64,000 nt of DNA from an uncultured Alphaproteobacteria bacterium (GCA_902826885.1 CADEGL010000001.1:72957-136956), one strand, 5' to 3'; shown: positions 44,372 through 53,511, counted from the stretch's first letter. Numbers and translations are program-made. The notes: generated from the sequence alone by a model not told the origin.

Positions 44372-44962
44372 TTAGCTCGTGGGCTTCGTCCGCAATGGCT
44401 TGGATGCGGAATAGACCGGACTGCCGATCAACAGATCGACCGCGGCCATCAACCAAAACTGATGCGACGTCTCCACAATATTGTAGGAGTCGGAATCGCA
44501 CCAAAGCGAGGGGGTGCCCAGCGCGCGAAGCGGGTTATCGGCCGCCATGCCCGTTAATGTTGCCACGGAAAGCTTGCGTTCCCGCGCCCGCGCGGCTGCC
44601 GCGATCGTATTGAGGGATTTTCCTGACGAACTGATCACCACCACTGAGTCGGCCGGCGTCGCCCAGATGTCGATGGCGCTGCGCATCCAGTTCTCATGTC
44701 CGTAATCGTTCGCCAAGCAAGTGACCGCGGCCACATCGAATGACATTGCCGGAATGCCGGCATTCTTCGACAAGTCGATGGCGATGTGGGCACAGATTGC
44801 GGCCGAGCCGCCGTTGCCGAACAGAAGCACGCGACCGCCGGCTTTGCCCGTCTTCCGCCATGCGTCGCGAAGCTGGATGATGCCTTCCCCCAAGGCCCCA
44901 TCGACCCGCGCCGCGCGGCACAGGCGTGCGTAGTAATCGTCGAGGAACTCGCGGTCGTTCAT
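44372..44962 (-). CDS. SIS-domain sugar isomerase, phosphoheptose isomerase (GmhA)-like
   Basis: The fold is a SIS domain with GNGGSAAICAHIAIDL (phosphate loop), ANDYGHENW and SSSGKSLN. These are the landmarks of GmhA, which converts sedoheptulose-7-phosphate to heptose-7-phosphate. The zinc ligands of E. coli GmhA are only partly kept: the H in AHIAID is present, but the next acidic ligand is D and the C-terminal Gln/His pair is not obvious in IVETSHQFWLMAAVDLL. It may use a related ketose phosphate. I start at the ATG at 44962 (MNDREFLDDYY); one at 44998 adds 12 residues. It is divergent from the DegT gene. Confidence 0.78.
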   Translation of the reverse strand: MNDREFLDDYYARLCRAARVDGALGEGIIQLRDAWRKTGKAGGRVLLFGNGGSAAICAHIAIDLSKNAGIPAMSFDVAAVTCLANDYGHENWMRSAIDIWATPADSVVVISSSGKSLNTIAAAARARERKLSVATLTGMAADNPLRALGTPSLWCDSDSYNIVETSHQFWLMAAVDLLIGSPVYSASKPLRTKPTS

Positions 44963-45067
44963 GAAGGCCCCATTGACGGCCAATTTCCAATCGCGCATCG
45001 GATAAGGCTTGCGATGGGCCGGAAGCGGCTATTATCAATAACCTTGGACCATATCAAGGCAAGCCAG

Positions 45068-46174
45068 ATGCCCCACCCCGTACCCTTCGTCGACTTTCCG
45101 GCCCAGTACAAAGAAGAGAAGTCGGAGATCGCGGAGATCGTCGACCGGGTCTTTTCCCGGGGCGAGTTCATCGGCGGAACCGAGGTCGAAAGTCTCGAAA
45201 AGGACCTAGCAGCCTATTTGGGAGTCCGCGATGTGATCGCGTTGAACTCTGGCACCGACGCGCTCATCCTGGCCATGGCCGGGTTGGGCATCGGCGCCGG
45301 CGACGAAGTCATCACGCCGCCCAATTCCTTCGTCGCCTCTACGGCGGCCATCGTTCACCTGGGCGCTCAACCGGTGTTCGCCGACGTAGGCGACGATCAG
45401 AATATTGACGTCGCCGACATCCGCCGCAAGATCACACCGCGCACGAAAGCGATCATGCCCGTCCACCTGACTGGCCGGATGTGCCGCATGGACGAGATCA
45501 TGGCGCTGGCGCGCGAGTTCAACCTCAAGGTCATCGAGGATGCGGCCCAGTCCATTGGCTCGCGTTATCGCGGCCGTCTCTCCGGCACGATCGGAGACGC
45601 GGGCTGCTTCTCCTGCCATCCGTTAAAAAACCTCAACGCAGCGGGCGACAGCGGCTTCGTCTCGACGAACGACCCTGCTCTGGCCTCCTGGATCAGGTTG
45701 GCACGCAACCACGGCCTGAAGGACAGGAACACCGTCGTCCGCTTCGGCTTCGTGTCCCGCATGGACGCGCTACAAGCCGCCATCCTGCGCATGCGTCTCA
45801 GCAAGTTGGACGCCGTTATCGAGCGGCGGCGGCAAAACGCCGCGATTTACCGCGAGCACATCAAGACCAATCACGTTCAGGTTCCAGTCTGCGAGAAAGA
45901 TGAGTTCAACAGTTTTCACTTATTCGTCATCCAGGCCGATCGGCGCGACGAGTTGCAGCGCCACCTGGGCGAGCACGGGATCGGGTCGTCGATCCATTAC
46001 CCCATTCCCATCCATCTGCAGCCTGCCGCGACGGGCTTAGGTCATGGCCCCGGCAGCCTGCCCGTCTCTGAGCGCCAGTCCGGCCGTATCCTCTCACTGC
46101 CCATCCATCAGTTCGCATCTGGACGGCAGATCGAAGGGGTGGCGCGGACTATCAACGAATTTTTCGGCGCCTGA
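45068..46174 (+). CDS. DegT/DnrJ/EryC1/StrS PLP-dependent sugar aminotransferase
   Basis: The enzyme transfers an amino group, normally from glutamate, to a keto sugar nucleotide. The PLP-binding lysine is K187 in SCHPLKNLNAAGDSG. The N-terminal VPFVDFPAQYKEEKSEI and the SGTDALILAMAGLGI and EDAAQSIGSRY segments are typical of the family. The C-terminal HYPIPIHLQPA motif fits 3-amino- or 4-aminodeoxysugar makers of the FdtB/QdtB/DesV type. I choose the ATG at 45068 at the conserved N-terminus. It starts the plus-strand run to 51497 and has a paralogue at 50394. Confidence 0.92.
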   Translation: MPHPVPFVDFPAQYKEEKSEIAEIVDRVFSRGEFIGGTEVESLEKDLAAYLGVRDVIALNSGTDALILAMAGLGIGAGDEVITPPNSFVASTAAIVHLGAQPVFADVGDDQNIDVADIRRKITPRTKAIMPVHLTGRMCRMDEIMALAREFNLKVIEDAAQSIGSRYRGRLSGTIGDAGCFSCHPLKNLNAAGDSGFVSTNDPALASWIRLARNHGLKDRNTVVRFGFVSRMDALQAAILRMRLSKLDAVIERRRQNAAIYREHIKTNHVQVPVCEKDEFNSFHLFVIQADRRDELQRHLGEHGIGSSIHYPIPIHLQPAATGLGHGPGSLPVSERQSGRILSLPIHQFASGRQIEGVARTINEFFGA

Positions 46175-46188
46175 CGGAACGCTCCGCC

Positions 46189-46656
46189 ATGGCTCGCCGC
46201 AACCTGCCGACGGTGGTGGATGTGGCCGCCCTTCTCCATACGCCGGACGGGCGATATCTCATGCAAAAGCGCGATGCCAAACCCTGGCTGCGCGTGGCCG
46301 GTCATTGGGCGCTTTTCGGAGGCGGGGCCAAGCCAGGCGAGACGCCTAAGGTCGCCCTCCTCCGTGAACTGGATGAGGAACTGGGTTTCCACCCTGCGGT
46401 CGCGCACCAATTTACGGAGATGGCGTTTAGCCTGCCCCAGCTCGGCGTGCCGTCCCGGCGCAAGCTGTTCTTCGACGTCCCTATCCAGCCCGGCGATATC
46501 CGCCGCATGGAACTCCGCGAAGGCGAAGCGATGCGCCTGTTCCGGGTGAACGATCTGATCCGGCAACGCCTTGTGGTGCCATGGGACGCCTATGGGCTCT
46601 TTCTCCACGTCCGGCGCGAAACGACGTTCCAGCCGCCTCGCCCGCGGAAACGCTAG
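46189..46656 (+). CDS. NUDIX hydrolase
   Basis: The 155-residue protein has a full NUDIX box, GGGAKPGETPKVALLRELDEELGF (G-x5-E-x7-REUxEExGU), that binds the metal for diphosphate hydrolysis. The preceding GHWALFGG is also typical. Substrates of the group include nucleotide sugars and damaged nucleotides; some members (GDP-mannose mannosyl hydrolases) hydrolyse sugar nucleotides. It lies 14 bases behind the DegT gene and before the heptose nucleotidyltransferase gene, so a role in turnover of a nucleotide sugar is plausible but unproven. Confidence 0.88.
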   Translation: MARRNLPTVVDVAALLHTPDGRYLMQKRDAKPWLRVAGHWALFGGGAKPGETPKVALLRELDEELGFHPAVAHQFTEMAFSLPQLGVPSRRKLFFDVPIQPGDIRRMELREGEAMRLFRVNDLIRQRLVVPWDAYGLFLHVRRETTFQPPRPRKR

Positions 46657-46752
46657 GACAAACCTCGACAAGGCCTGGGAAAGGATGTTTTCTCTTGCCC
46701 TGCCGACGCCGCCCATTCCGCGAAACGGCTCGTTTCAGGCCAAGAGTCGGTG

Positions 46753-48294
46753 ATGCCGGATGTGCCGCACATGATCACTTCCAAGATCAAGGATCTTAAG
46801 GATCTGGGTCGCATTGCCGCCGACCTCAAAAAGGACGGCGCGCGAATCGTGTTGTGCCATGGCACGTTCGATTTGCTTCATATCGGCCACGTCCGCCATC
46901 TCATGCAGGCGCGCCGGCATGGCGATGTGCTGATCGCCACGGTAACCAGCGACCGCTATGTGCGTCGGGGACCGGACCGGCCGGTTTTCCCGGCCGAACT
47001 GCGCGCGGAAATGCTGGCGGCGACCCAATATGTCGATTGGGTTGCAATAAACGACAGCCCCACGGCCGAACCACCAATTCGGATCATTCAGCCGTCCTTT
47101 TACGTGAAAGGCGCGGACTACAAGAACACGTCGGAGGACGTTACAGGAAAAATCCTGGACGAACGGCGCGCAGTTGAGGAAGGCGGAGGACAGCTTGTCT
47201 TCACCGAAGACATCACCTTTAGCTCCTCCTCGCTCATTAACCGATACGGCAACATTTATCACGACGAGTTGCGCAACTATCTGGAAACCGCGCGGACTCG
47301 CAACGCGGCCCCCCGGATCAACGATCTCATCGAACGGGCTGCCGACCTGAAGGTCGTTCTGATCGGCGACGCGATCGTCGACGAGTATCATTACGTGGAT
47401 CCGATGGGGAAATCCTCCAAGGAGAACCTCGTCCCAACCCGCTTCCATCAGTCTGAAATCTTCGCGGGCGGTATTTTCGCCGCTGCTAACCACGTGGCTG
47501 ATTTCTGCAAAGAAGTCGAAATCGTCACGGTTTTGGGCGAAGACGACTCAAACACGGGCATCATTCGCACGGCCTTGAAGCCAAACGTCTGCCTTACGCC
47601 GATCTTCCGCCCCAAGGCACCTACAACCCGAAAGGTGCGATTCGTCGACCTTAGTTACGGGCGCAAGCTGTTTGAGGTCTACCACATGGACGACACGCCA
47701 CTGCACGGCTCGCTGGAAGACGAGGTGCAGTCGACGGTCGACAAGGCGATTCGGGCCGCGGATGTCACCATCGTTACGGATTTCGGTCACGGTTTCATGA
47801 CCCCGGCCATGCAGGACTGCGCCTATGGCGCAAAATTTTTGGCAGTCAACGCGCAAACCAATAGCGCCAACGTCGGTTTCAACCTGATCACGCGCTACAG
47901 AAGAGCGGATTACGTTTGTGTCGACGCCCCAGAGGCTCGGCTGGCGTGCGGCGCGCGCAGCGCGTCCATCGAAGAATTGGCATCGACTCTACTGCCCGAC
48001 CGTATCGATTGCGACCGGATCGTCGTTACCCATGGACGCCATGGTTGTGTTGGATGGCGGCGCGCTCAAGAGCCTGTGCGGGCACCGGCTTTCACACGCG
48101 ACGTTCTAGACACCATGGGAGCGGGCGACGCTTTCTTTTCGGTCACAGCCCCTTTGATTGCCATAGACGGTGAGATGGACGATATCATCTTCATCGGAAA
48201 CGCCGCCGGCGCGCTTAAAGTCAACATCGTCGGTCACCGCAAATCCGTCGGCAAGATCGACCTTTTGAAATACTGCCACACACTGCTCAAATGA
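46753..48294 (+). CDS. HldE-like bifunctional heptose nucleotidyltransferase-kinase, reversed domain order
   Basis: Residues about 10-150 are a cytidylyltransferase-fold adenylyl/nucleotidyltransferase, with GTFDLLHIGHVRHL holding the HIGH motif at 43-46. Residues about 195-510 are a PfkB (ribokinase) kinase with VLIGDAIVDEYHYVDP and the catalytic aspartate D459 in TMGAGDAFF. In E. coli HldE the kinase comes first and the transferase last, so this fusion has the opposite order. The pair of reactions phosphorylates heptose-7-phosphate at O1 and then transfers a nucleotide. The stop overlaps the E1 alpha start (ATGA at 48291). The ATG at 46753 follows a GTG at 46750. Confidence 0.85.
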   Translation: MPDVPHMITSKIKDLKDLGRIAADLKKDGARIVLCHGTFDLLHIGHVRHLMQARRHGDVLIATVTSDRYVRRGPDRPVFPAELRAEMLAATQYVDWVAINDSPTAEPPIRIIQPSFYVKGADYKNTSEDVTGKILDERRAVEEGGGQLVFTEDITFSSSSLINRYGNIYHDELRNYLETARTRNAAPRINDLIERAADLKVVLIGDAIVDEYHYVDPMGKSSKENLVPTRFHQSEIFAGGIFAAANHVADFCKEVEIVTVLGEDDSNTGIIRTALKPNVCLTPIFRPKAPTTRKVRFVDLSYGRKLFEVYHMDDTPLHGSLEDEVQSTVDKAIRAADVTIVTDFGHGFMTPAMQDCAYGAKFLAVNAQTNSANVGFNLITRYRRADYVCVDAPEARLACGARSASIEELASTLLPDRIDCDRIVVTHGRHGCVGWRRAQEPVRAPAFTRDVLDTMGAGDAFFSVTAPLIAIDGEMDDIIFIGNAAGALKVNIVGHRKSVGKIDLLKYCHTLLK

Positions 48295-49283
48295 CACCGA
48301 ACCCCATCACCGAAAGCCATGCGCGCTTGGAAGAGCTGGTGCCGCTGTACTCGGCCATGCGGCGAATCCGGCAGATCGAGTTGGAGATCGCCAAGCGCTA
48401 TGCCGAGCAAAAAATGCGCTGCCCGGTGCACCTTTCCATCGGCCAAGAGGCCATCGCGGTTGGTGTCTGCGCTGCCCTCAAGCGCACTGACCAAGCAGTT
48501 AGCACCCACCGTTGCCACGCCCATTATCTGGCCAAAGGTGGTGACCTCAACGCCATGATTGCCGAACTCTACGGTAAAAGTACCGGCTGTTGCGGCGGGC
48601 GCGGCGGCTCAATGCACCTTTTCGATACGGGTGCAGGCCTGCTCCTCTCGCTGCCTATCGTCGCTAGCTCGATCCCAATCGGCGTGGGCGCCGCGTTCGG
48701 CTTCGCGCGCCGCGGCGAGCCGCACGTGGCGGTAGTCTTCCTGGGCGACGCCTCGCTCGAGGAAGGCGTATGGCATGAAAGCGCTAACTTTGCTGCGCGG
48801 CACAAACTGCCAGTGATCTTCGTTTGCGAAAACAATCTTTATTCGGTCTATACCCATTTGGACGACCGTCAACCAAGCCGCCCCTTGACTAAGTTGGCGG
48901 AAGCGCACGGCATCCGCGCGCAGCATGTGGACGGTAATGACCTTAGCGCGCTGCTGCACGTCATGTCAGAGATGGTCGACCAGGCACGGAACAGCGAAGG
49001 ACCGAGCTTCCTTTTGGCCGACACGTATCGCTGGCTCGAACATTGCGGCCCGAATTACGATAACCATATCGGCTACCGCACCGAAGACGAGTTCAACGCT
49101 TGGCGCATTCGATGCCCGGTGGAGAGGCTGCGCAACAAGCTCGAGAAGAGCGGTCTATGGAACGCGGCGCGCGAGGACACGCTCACCGCCCGCATCCAAA
49201 CCGAGATCGACGCAGCCTTCCGCTTCGCTGAAGATTCCCCCTTCCCCGAATTGCGCACAGCCGCGGAAGGCGTTTATGCCTGA
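48291..49283 (+). CDS. TPP-dependent dehydrogenase E1 component, alpha subunit
   Basis: The 330-residue product has the E1 alpha pattern: HLSIGQEAIAVGVCAAL, STHRCHAHYLAKGGD, GGSMHLFD, and the thiamine-diphosphate motif GDASLEEGVWHESANFAARHKLPVIFVCENN. Pyruvate, acetoin and branched-chain 2-oxo acid dehydrogenases share it. No E2 lipoyl transferase or E3 gene is nearby; the neighbours are sugar-nucleotide enzymes. The start overlaps the HldE-like gene stop, and its stop overlaps the beta subunit start, so the three are co-translated. A role as a carboligase on a sugar substrate is my inference. Confidence 0.88.
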   Translation: MTPNPITESHARLEELVPLYSAMRRIRQIELEIAKRYAEQKMRCPVHLSIGQEAIAVGVCAALKRTDQAVSTHRCHAHYLAKGGDLNAMIAELYGKSTGCCGGRGGSMHLFDTGAGLLLSLPIVASSIPIGVGAAFGFARRGEPHVAVVFLGDASLEEGVWHESANFAARHKLPVIFVCENNLYSVYTHLDDRQPSRPLTKLAEAHGIRAQHVDGNDLSALLHVMSEMVDQARNSEGPSFLLADTYRWLEHCGPNYDNHIGYRTEDEFNAWRIRCPVERLRNKLEKSGLWNAAREDTLTARIQTEIDAAFRFAEDSPFPELRTAAEGVYA

Positions 49284-50370
49284 CGCCAGCCAGACAGAGC
49301 GAATACTGACCGCCGCGGAAGCCATTCTCGAAGCGCAAGATTTAGCGCTGGCGCGCGACCCCAACGTCTACCTGATGGGCGAAGGTGTTTGCGACCCCAA
49401 GGGCATATTTGGTACGACCAGCGGCTTGGTTGAGAAGTACGGTCCTCAGCGCATCGTCGAGATGCCGGTCGCGGAGAACGGCCTAACCGGTATTGCCATA
49501 GGCTCGGCGCTGGTCGGCATGCGGCCGATCATGATCCACCAGCGCGTCGACTTCGCGTTGCTGGCCCTGGAACAGATCTTCAACAATGCGGCCAAGACGC
49601 ACTATGTTTCGTCAGGCAAGCACCGCGTGCCGCTCGTGATCCGCATGATCGTCGGCCGTGGCTGGGGACAAGGCCCTGCTCATTCCCAGAGCCTGGAAGC
49701 AATCTTCTCCCATATTCCTGGACTGAAGGTCGTGATGCCAGCGACACCGGCTGATTGCAAGGGGCTCTTGCTCGGCGCGATCGAAGACGGGAATCCGGTG
49801 GTCTTCATCGAACATCGCTGGATTCACTACGTCAAAGGCACCGTCCCGGCTGGCTACACCCCCCTGCCCCTCGATGGGCCGCGACGCATCGCCGAGGGCG
49901 ATGGCGCCACCATCGTGGCCACGTCGTTGATGGCGATCGAGGCCCGCCTCGCGGCGGAAGCGTTGGCGGAGGCGGGCGTGAAATGCGACGTCTTCGACAT
50001 GCGGGTTCTGCGGCCCTTGCGAACCGAGCCGATCATCGAATCCGTGCGGCGCACGGGTGGCTTGGTGGTGATCGATTCCGGATGGAAGACCGGCGGCTTC
50101 GGAGCCGAAATCGTCGCCAGAATCGCGGAATCGTGTCTGGGCGACTTGCGCGCACCGCCGGTTCGCCTCGGTCTGCCCGATCATCCGACCCCATCGACCC
50201 GCGCGCTCATGGAGGGCTTCTACCCCAGCAGCGACGCCATCGCGGCGGCGGCCGGAAAGCTGGCCGGGGCGTCCGCCGCACAGATCGACCGCGCCGTGTC
50301 CGCCTTGCGCCAGCAACGCGCGAAGGTTTCCATCGACCAGCCGAACCCGGCTTTCGCCGGCCCGTTCTGA
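49276..50370 (+). CDS. TPP-dependent dehydrogenase E1 component, beta subunit
   Basis: The 364-residue product has the transketolase pyrimidine domain (residues about 20-195), with EMPVAENGLTGIAIGSALVGMRP carrying the conserved activating glutamate and the HSQSLEAIFSHIPGLKVVMPATP segment. The C-terminal transketolase domain follows (SLMAIEARLAAEALAEAGV, DMRVLRPL). It pairs with the alpha subunit to form the active site. I choose the ATG at 49276, which overlaps the alpha gene by eight bases; the open frame further upstream lies inside that gene. It is followed 23 bases later by a second DegT aminotransferase. Confidence 0.9.
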   Translation: MPDASQTERILTAAEAILEAQDLALARDPNVYLMGEGVCDPKGIFGTTSGLVEKYGPQRIVEMPVAENGLTGIAIGSALVGMRPIMIHQRVDFALLALEQIFNNAAKTHYVSSGKHRVPLVIRMIVGRGWGQGPAHSQSLEAIFSHIPGLKVVMPATPADCKGLLLGAIEDGNPVVFIEHRWIHYVKGTVPAGYTPLPLDGPRRIAEGDGATIVATSLMAIEARLAAEALAEAGVKCDVFDMRVLRPLRTEPIIESVRRTGGLVVIDSGWKTGGFGAEIVARIAESCLGDLRAPPVRLGLPDHPTPSTRALMEGFYPSSDAIAAAAGKLAGASAAQIDRAVSALRQQRAKVSIDQPNPAFAGPF

Positions 50371-50393
50371 CCCCAGACGATCCGCGTGGATTC

Positions 50394-51497
50394 ATGAAAG
50401 TACGCTATTCCTACCTGCCTCAGCAATTCGGGCAAATCCATGATTTGCTCGACGCCATCGCCAAGTTCGTGCCCACGGGCGATTTCACCCTGGGCGCGCC
50501 CTTGCGTGAGTTCGAAACGCGGTTCGCCAAACTGATTGGCGCGAAGCACGCCATCGGAGTTGGATCCGGCACCGACGCCATCAAGCTGCCTCTCAAGGCG
50601 CTGGGCGTAGGCCACGGCGACGAGGTGATCACCGCAGCCAATACCTTTATCGCCACGGTCGGCGCCATCGCCGAAATCGGCGCAAAGCCGGTCTTCGTCG
50701 ATTGCGATGACACGTTCTGCATGAACGTGTCGCAGGTCGAACGCGCCATCGGGCCGAAGACCAAGGCCATCGTGCCCGTCCACTTCACCGGCTACATGAC
50801 GGAGATGGAGCCGTTGATGGCGATCGCCGCCAAGCACGCGCTGCCCATGGTCGAGGATGCCTGCCAGGCGATCCTGGCGGACATCGGCGGGAAGCGTGCG
50901 GGTACCTGGGCCGCAGCGGGCGCGTTCTCTCTTCACCCGCTCAAGAACCTCAACGTCTGGGGCGACGGCGGCGTGGTGGTCACCAACGACGACGCCATGG
51001 ACAAGAAGCTGCGCCTCTTGCGCAACCACGGTATGCGCAACCGGGACGAGATCGAAATCCTGGGCTACAACTCGCGCCTCGATACACTCCAGGCGCTCGT
51101 TGGCAATTGGCTGATCGACCAAACCGGCGACATCACGGCCAAGCGGATCGCCAACGCCGAGTACTACGACGCCCATCTAGGCAAGATCAAAGGCATCCGC
51201 ATCCCACCCCGCCAGGCAAACCGGCGGCGCGTCTATCATCTCTATGTCGTCTTCGCCGAACGTCGAGACGAACTCCTCGCCCACTGCGTCAAGCATGGCA
51301 TCGAGGCCAAGGTACACTATCCGATCCCGCTCTACCTGCAGGACGGGCTTCGCCACCTAGGCTACAAGGAGGGTGATTTCCCGATCTCCGACGCTCATGC
51401 CACCAGCATCATCACCTTCCCGACGGATCAGCATCTGTCGCGTGAAGAGCAGGATCACGTGATCAAGACGGTCCGGGAATTCTATTCGGGCCGCTAA
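50394..51497 (+). CDS. DegT/DnrJ/EryC1/StrS PLP-dependent sugar aminotransferase (second copy)
   Basis: The 367-residue enzyme has the PLP lysine K184 in SLHPLKNLNVWGDGG, the N-terminal VPTGDFTLGAPLREFE (active-site loop), SGTDAIKLPLKALGVG, and the C-terminal HYPIPLYLQDGLRHLGY. It shares the fold and several motifs with the enzyme at 45068 but differs enough that the two probably aminate different positions or sugars. I start at the ATG at 50394 (MKVRYSYLP). Together with the E1 pair upstream it suggests a keto sugar that is first carbon-extended and then aminated. It ends 13 bases before the convergent Gfo/Idh gene. Confidence 0.92.
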   Translation: MKVRYSYLPQQFGQIHDLLDAIAKFVPTGDFTLGAPLREFETRFAKLIGAKHAIGVGSGTDAIKLPLKALGVGHGDEVITAANTFIATVGAIAEIGAKPVFVDCDDTFCMNVSQVERAIGPKTKAIVPVHFTGYMTEMEPLMAIAAKHALPMVEDACQAILADIGGKRAGTWAAAGAFSLHPLKNLNVWGDGGVVVTNDDAMDKKLRLLRNHGMRNRDEIEILGYNSRLDTLQALVGNWLIDQTGDITAKRIANAEYYDAHLGKIKGIRIPPRQANRRRVYHLYVVFAERRDELLAHCVKHGIEAKVHYPIPLYLQDGLRHLGYKEGDFPISDAHATSIITFPTDQHLSREEQDHVIKTVREFYSGR

Positions 51498-51510
51498 CCG
51501 ATTGACGGCA

Positions 51511-52380
51511 TCACTCTTGAATTCTCACCGTCTGACCATCGGCTTCAACGGAGCGTTCGGCCGCCGCGATAGCACGGACGACGGCCAGGCCTATTTCCAA
51601 GTGAGGCGAGTCCATCCGTCTCGACCGGACAGCCTGTAGGAACGCCTCGATCTCGCGGGTAAGAGGCGGCTCATCGGAATAAGACGGATACGATATCTCG
51701 CCGTCCTTCCGGTAAAGCGCGAGCCGCCGGGCGGCCTTGTCGTCGAAGATCAGGGTCGCTTTCTCGCAAACGATGGTGATCTTCCTGGTACGCACGAGAG
51801 AATGCCAGCTCATCGTGGAAACGACGCCGACGTCACCGAACTGGAAAATAGACACGGCTACTTCCGCGCGCGCGCGTCCCAGAAGCTTCCAGGCCTTCGC
51901 CATGCTGGCATCACAGCCGAAAATCGCGCGCGCCATAGAGAGGTCGTGGGGGAGCCAATCCCACAGCACCGATGAGTCCGCACGCGGACTGTCGTTGGCT
52001 CCTTCGCAATGCAAATAGCGAATCAGCCCCAGCTCCGGCAGCAACCGCAAGGCGGTCGAGAATGCCGGGTTATATAAAAAAATATGCCCCACGAAGACCG
52101 GCGCACCGGAGCGGGCGGCCGCGCTCCGGATACGGTCGGCGTCCTCGACCGATGTGGCCATCGGCTTTTCGATGAAGGTGGCGATGCCCGCTTCGATATA
52201 CGGAAGGGCTACTTCAGCATGGGTCGCGCTCGGGGTGGCGATCAAAACGCCGTCAAGCGCCTCCTGGCAGCCACCCTCCCGCGATATCGGAACGATCGAT
52301 ACGTCAGGGAACAGCAGCAGTACGCGCTCGATGTTCCGCCCCCAGCGCCCGCGCCCCACCAGTCCCAGCCGCAGAGCCAT
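51511..52380 (-). CDS. Gfo/Idh/MocA-family NAD(P)-dependent oxidoreductase
   Basis: The Rossmann motif GLVGRGRWGRNI is at the N-terminus and the family EKP lysine motif is in ATFIEKPMATS near residue 91. The usual C-terminal alpha/beta domain has a DWLPHDLSMARAIFG segment carrying the catalytic histidine. These enzymes reduce or oxidise keto groups of (often nucleotide-bound) sugars, for example in WlbA or QdtA-type pathways. At 289 residues it is shorter than the typical 330-350. The ATG at 52380 is preferred to a GTG at 52383. It belongs to the minus-strand run with the SDR and methyltransferase, 45 bases downstream of the SDR. Confidence 0.85.
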   Translation of the reverse strand: MALRLGLVGRGRWGRNIERVLLLFPDVSIVPISREGGCQEALDGVLIATPSATHAEVALPYIEAGIATFIEKPMATSVEDADRIRSAAARSGAPVFVGHIFLYNPAFSTALRLLPELGLIRYLHCEGANDSPRADSSVLWDWLPHDLSMARAIFGCDASMAKAWKLLGRARAEVAVSIFQFGDVGVVSTMSWHSLVRTRKITIVCEKATLIFDDKAARRLALYRKDGEISYPSYSDEPPLTREIEAFLQAVRSRRMDSPHLEIGLAVVRAIAAAERSVEADGQTVRIQE

Positions 52381-52425
52381 CACACCTCGCGCCGTTCCGA
52401 TGCGGTCCAGGCCCGCCGACCGTTG

Positions 52426-53511
52426 CTAGCCGTCCGGCTGCCCTCGATAGCTTTCGCGCTCGCTTGCCCACGTCACGAAGCGCCGTAATCCCTCTTGCAA
52501 TTCGATCTTCGCATCATAACCCAAATCTTTTCTGGCCTTCGCGAGATCTGGGCAACGACGTTGCGGCTCACCAGCGGGATATGTGTTGGGATAAGGGATG
52601 AAACGGACCGTCGAGCCCGGCACCACGCGCCCATACATCTTGGCGAGGTCCGCCATGGAGATCTCGTTATTGCTATTGCCGATATTGTACGCGTCGCCGC
52701 GCTTTCCCTTGAGCAGCGCCTTGAGGAACCCCGAGATCGCGTCGCTGATGTAGCAGAACGTGCGGGTCTGAATCCCGTCACCATGAACCGGAAGCGCGCG
52801 CCCATTGAGCGCTTCGTACGTGAACATCGGGATGACGCGCCGATCGTTGTGCTGCATGCCGGGACCGAACACGTTGAACGGCCGCACGATCGTGACCGGG
52901 ACGCCATAACGCTGCTGGTACACGGTCGAAATGGTCTCACCCAGGCGCTTGGATTCGTCGTAGCAGGCACGCGGGCCAACGCTGGAGACGTAACCGTGAT
53001 AAGTTTCGGGCGTAGGCACCGACTTCGGATCGGGGTCGCCGTATATTTCGCTGGAGCTGAAGTACAAAAATCCTTCAAGTCCCTTGTTCAGGCGCGCAAG
53101 CTCCAAAAGATTCTTCGTGCCCTGTACGGCACCTTCGATCGTCTCCAACGGATACTTCATGTAGTAGACCGGGGAAGCGATGCCAGCCGCGTGGATCACG
53201 AAGTCCAGCTTTTCACGGACCGGCAGCGGATAAGTGATATCCGCCCAGACGCTGACGATGCTGGGATCGTCGCGGCTATCCTCGGACAGCGCCACTTTGT
53301 CGCCGGTGATGAAGTTGTCGGCCGATAGCACCTTGCATGGTTCGGACAAAACCTCCTTGTTCAGGAAGCGGAAGACTGAAATGAAATGGCGCCCGAGAAA
53401 ACCGGCGCCGCCCGCCAGAAGAACGGTCTTGCCCGAAAACCGATGCGCATCGGCGCCAAGATTCCGAACCACGGCCCGGATGTCTTCCTGCATATGGTCG
53501 GCCGCGTTCAT
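52426..53511 (-). CDS. extended SDR, UDP-glucuronate decarboxylase (UXS)-like
   Basis: The NAD motif GGAGFLGR is near residue 34, the serine/glutamate in SSSEIYGDP is near 152, and the Tyr-x3-Lys in CYDESKR is near 184. The pattern GPRACYDESKRLGET and ICDVR-like FCYISDAISGF are those of UDP-glucuronate decarboxylases and close relatives. The last domain is for nucleotide-sugar binding. It could make UDP-xylose or a 4-keto pentose, or act as a dehydratase for the sugar made here. Its start overlaps the C-methyltransferase stop by four bases (ATGA), and the Gfo/Idh gene follows. Confidence 0.85.
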   Translation of the reverse strand: MNAADHMQEDIRAVVRNLGADAHRFSGKTVLLAGGAGFLGRHFISVFRFLNKEVLSEPCKVLSADNFITGDKVALSEDSRDDPSIVSVWADITYPLPVREKLDFVIHAAGIASPVYYMKYPLETIEGAVQGTKNLLELARLNKGLEGFLYFSSSEIYGDPDPKSVPTPETYHGYVSSVGPRACYDESKRLGETISTVYQQRYGVPVTIVRPFNVFGPGMQHNDRRVIPMFTYEALNGRALPVHGDGIQTRTFCYISDAISGFLKALLKGKRGDAYNIGNSNNEISMADLAKMYGRVVPGSTVRFIPYPNTYPAGEPQRRCPDLAKARKDLGYDAKIELQEGLRRFVTWASERESYRGQPDG

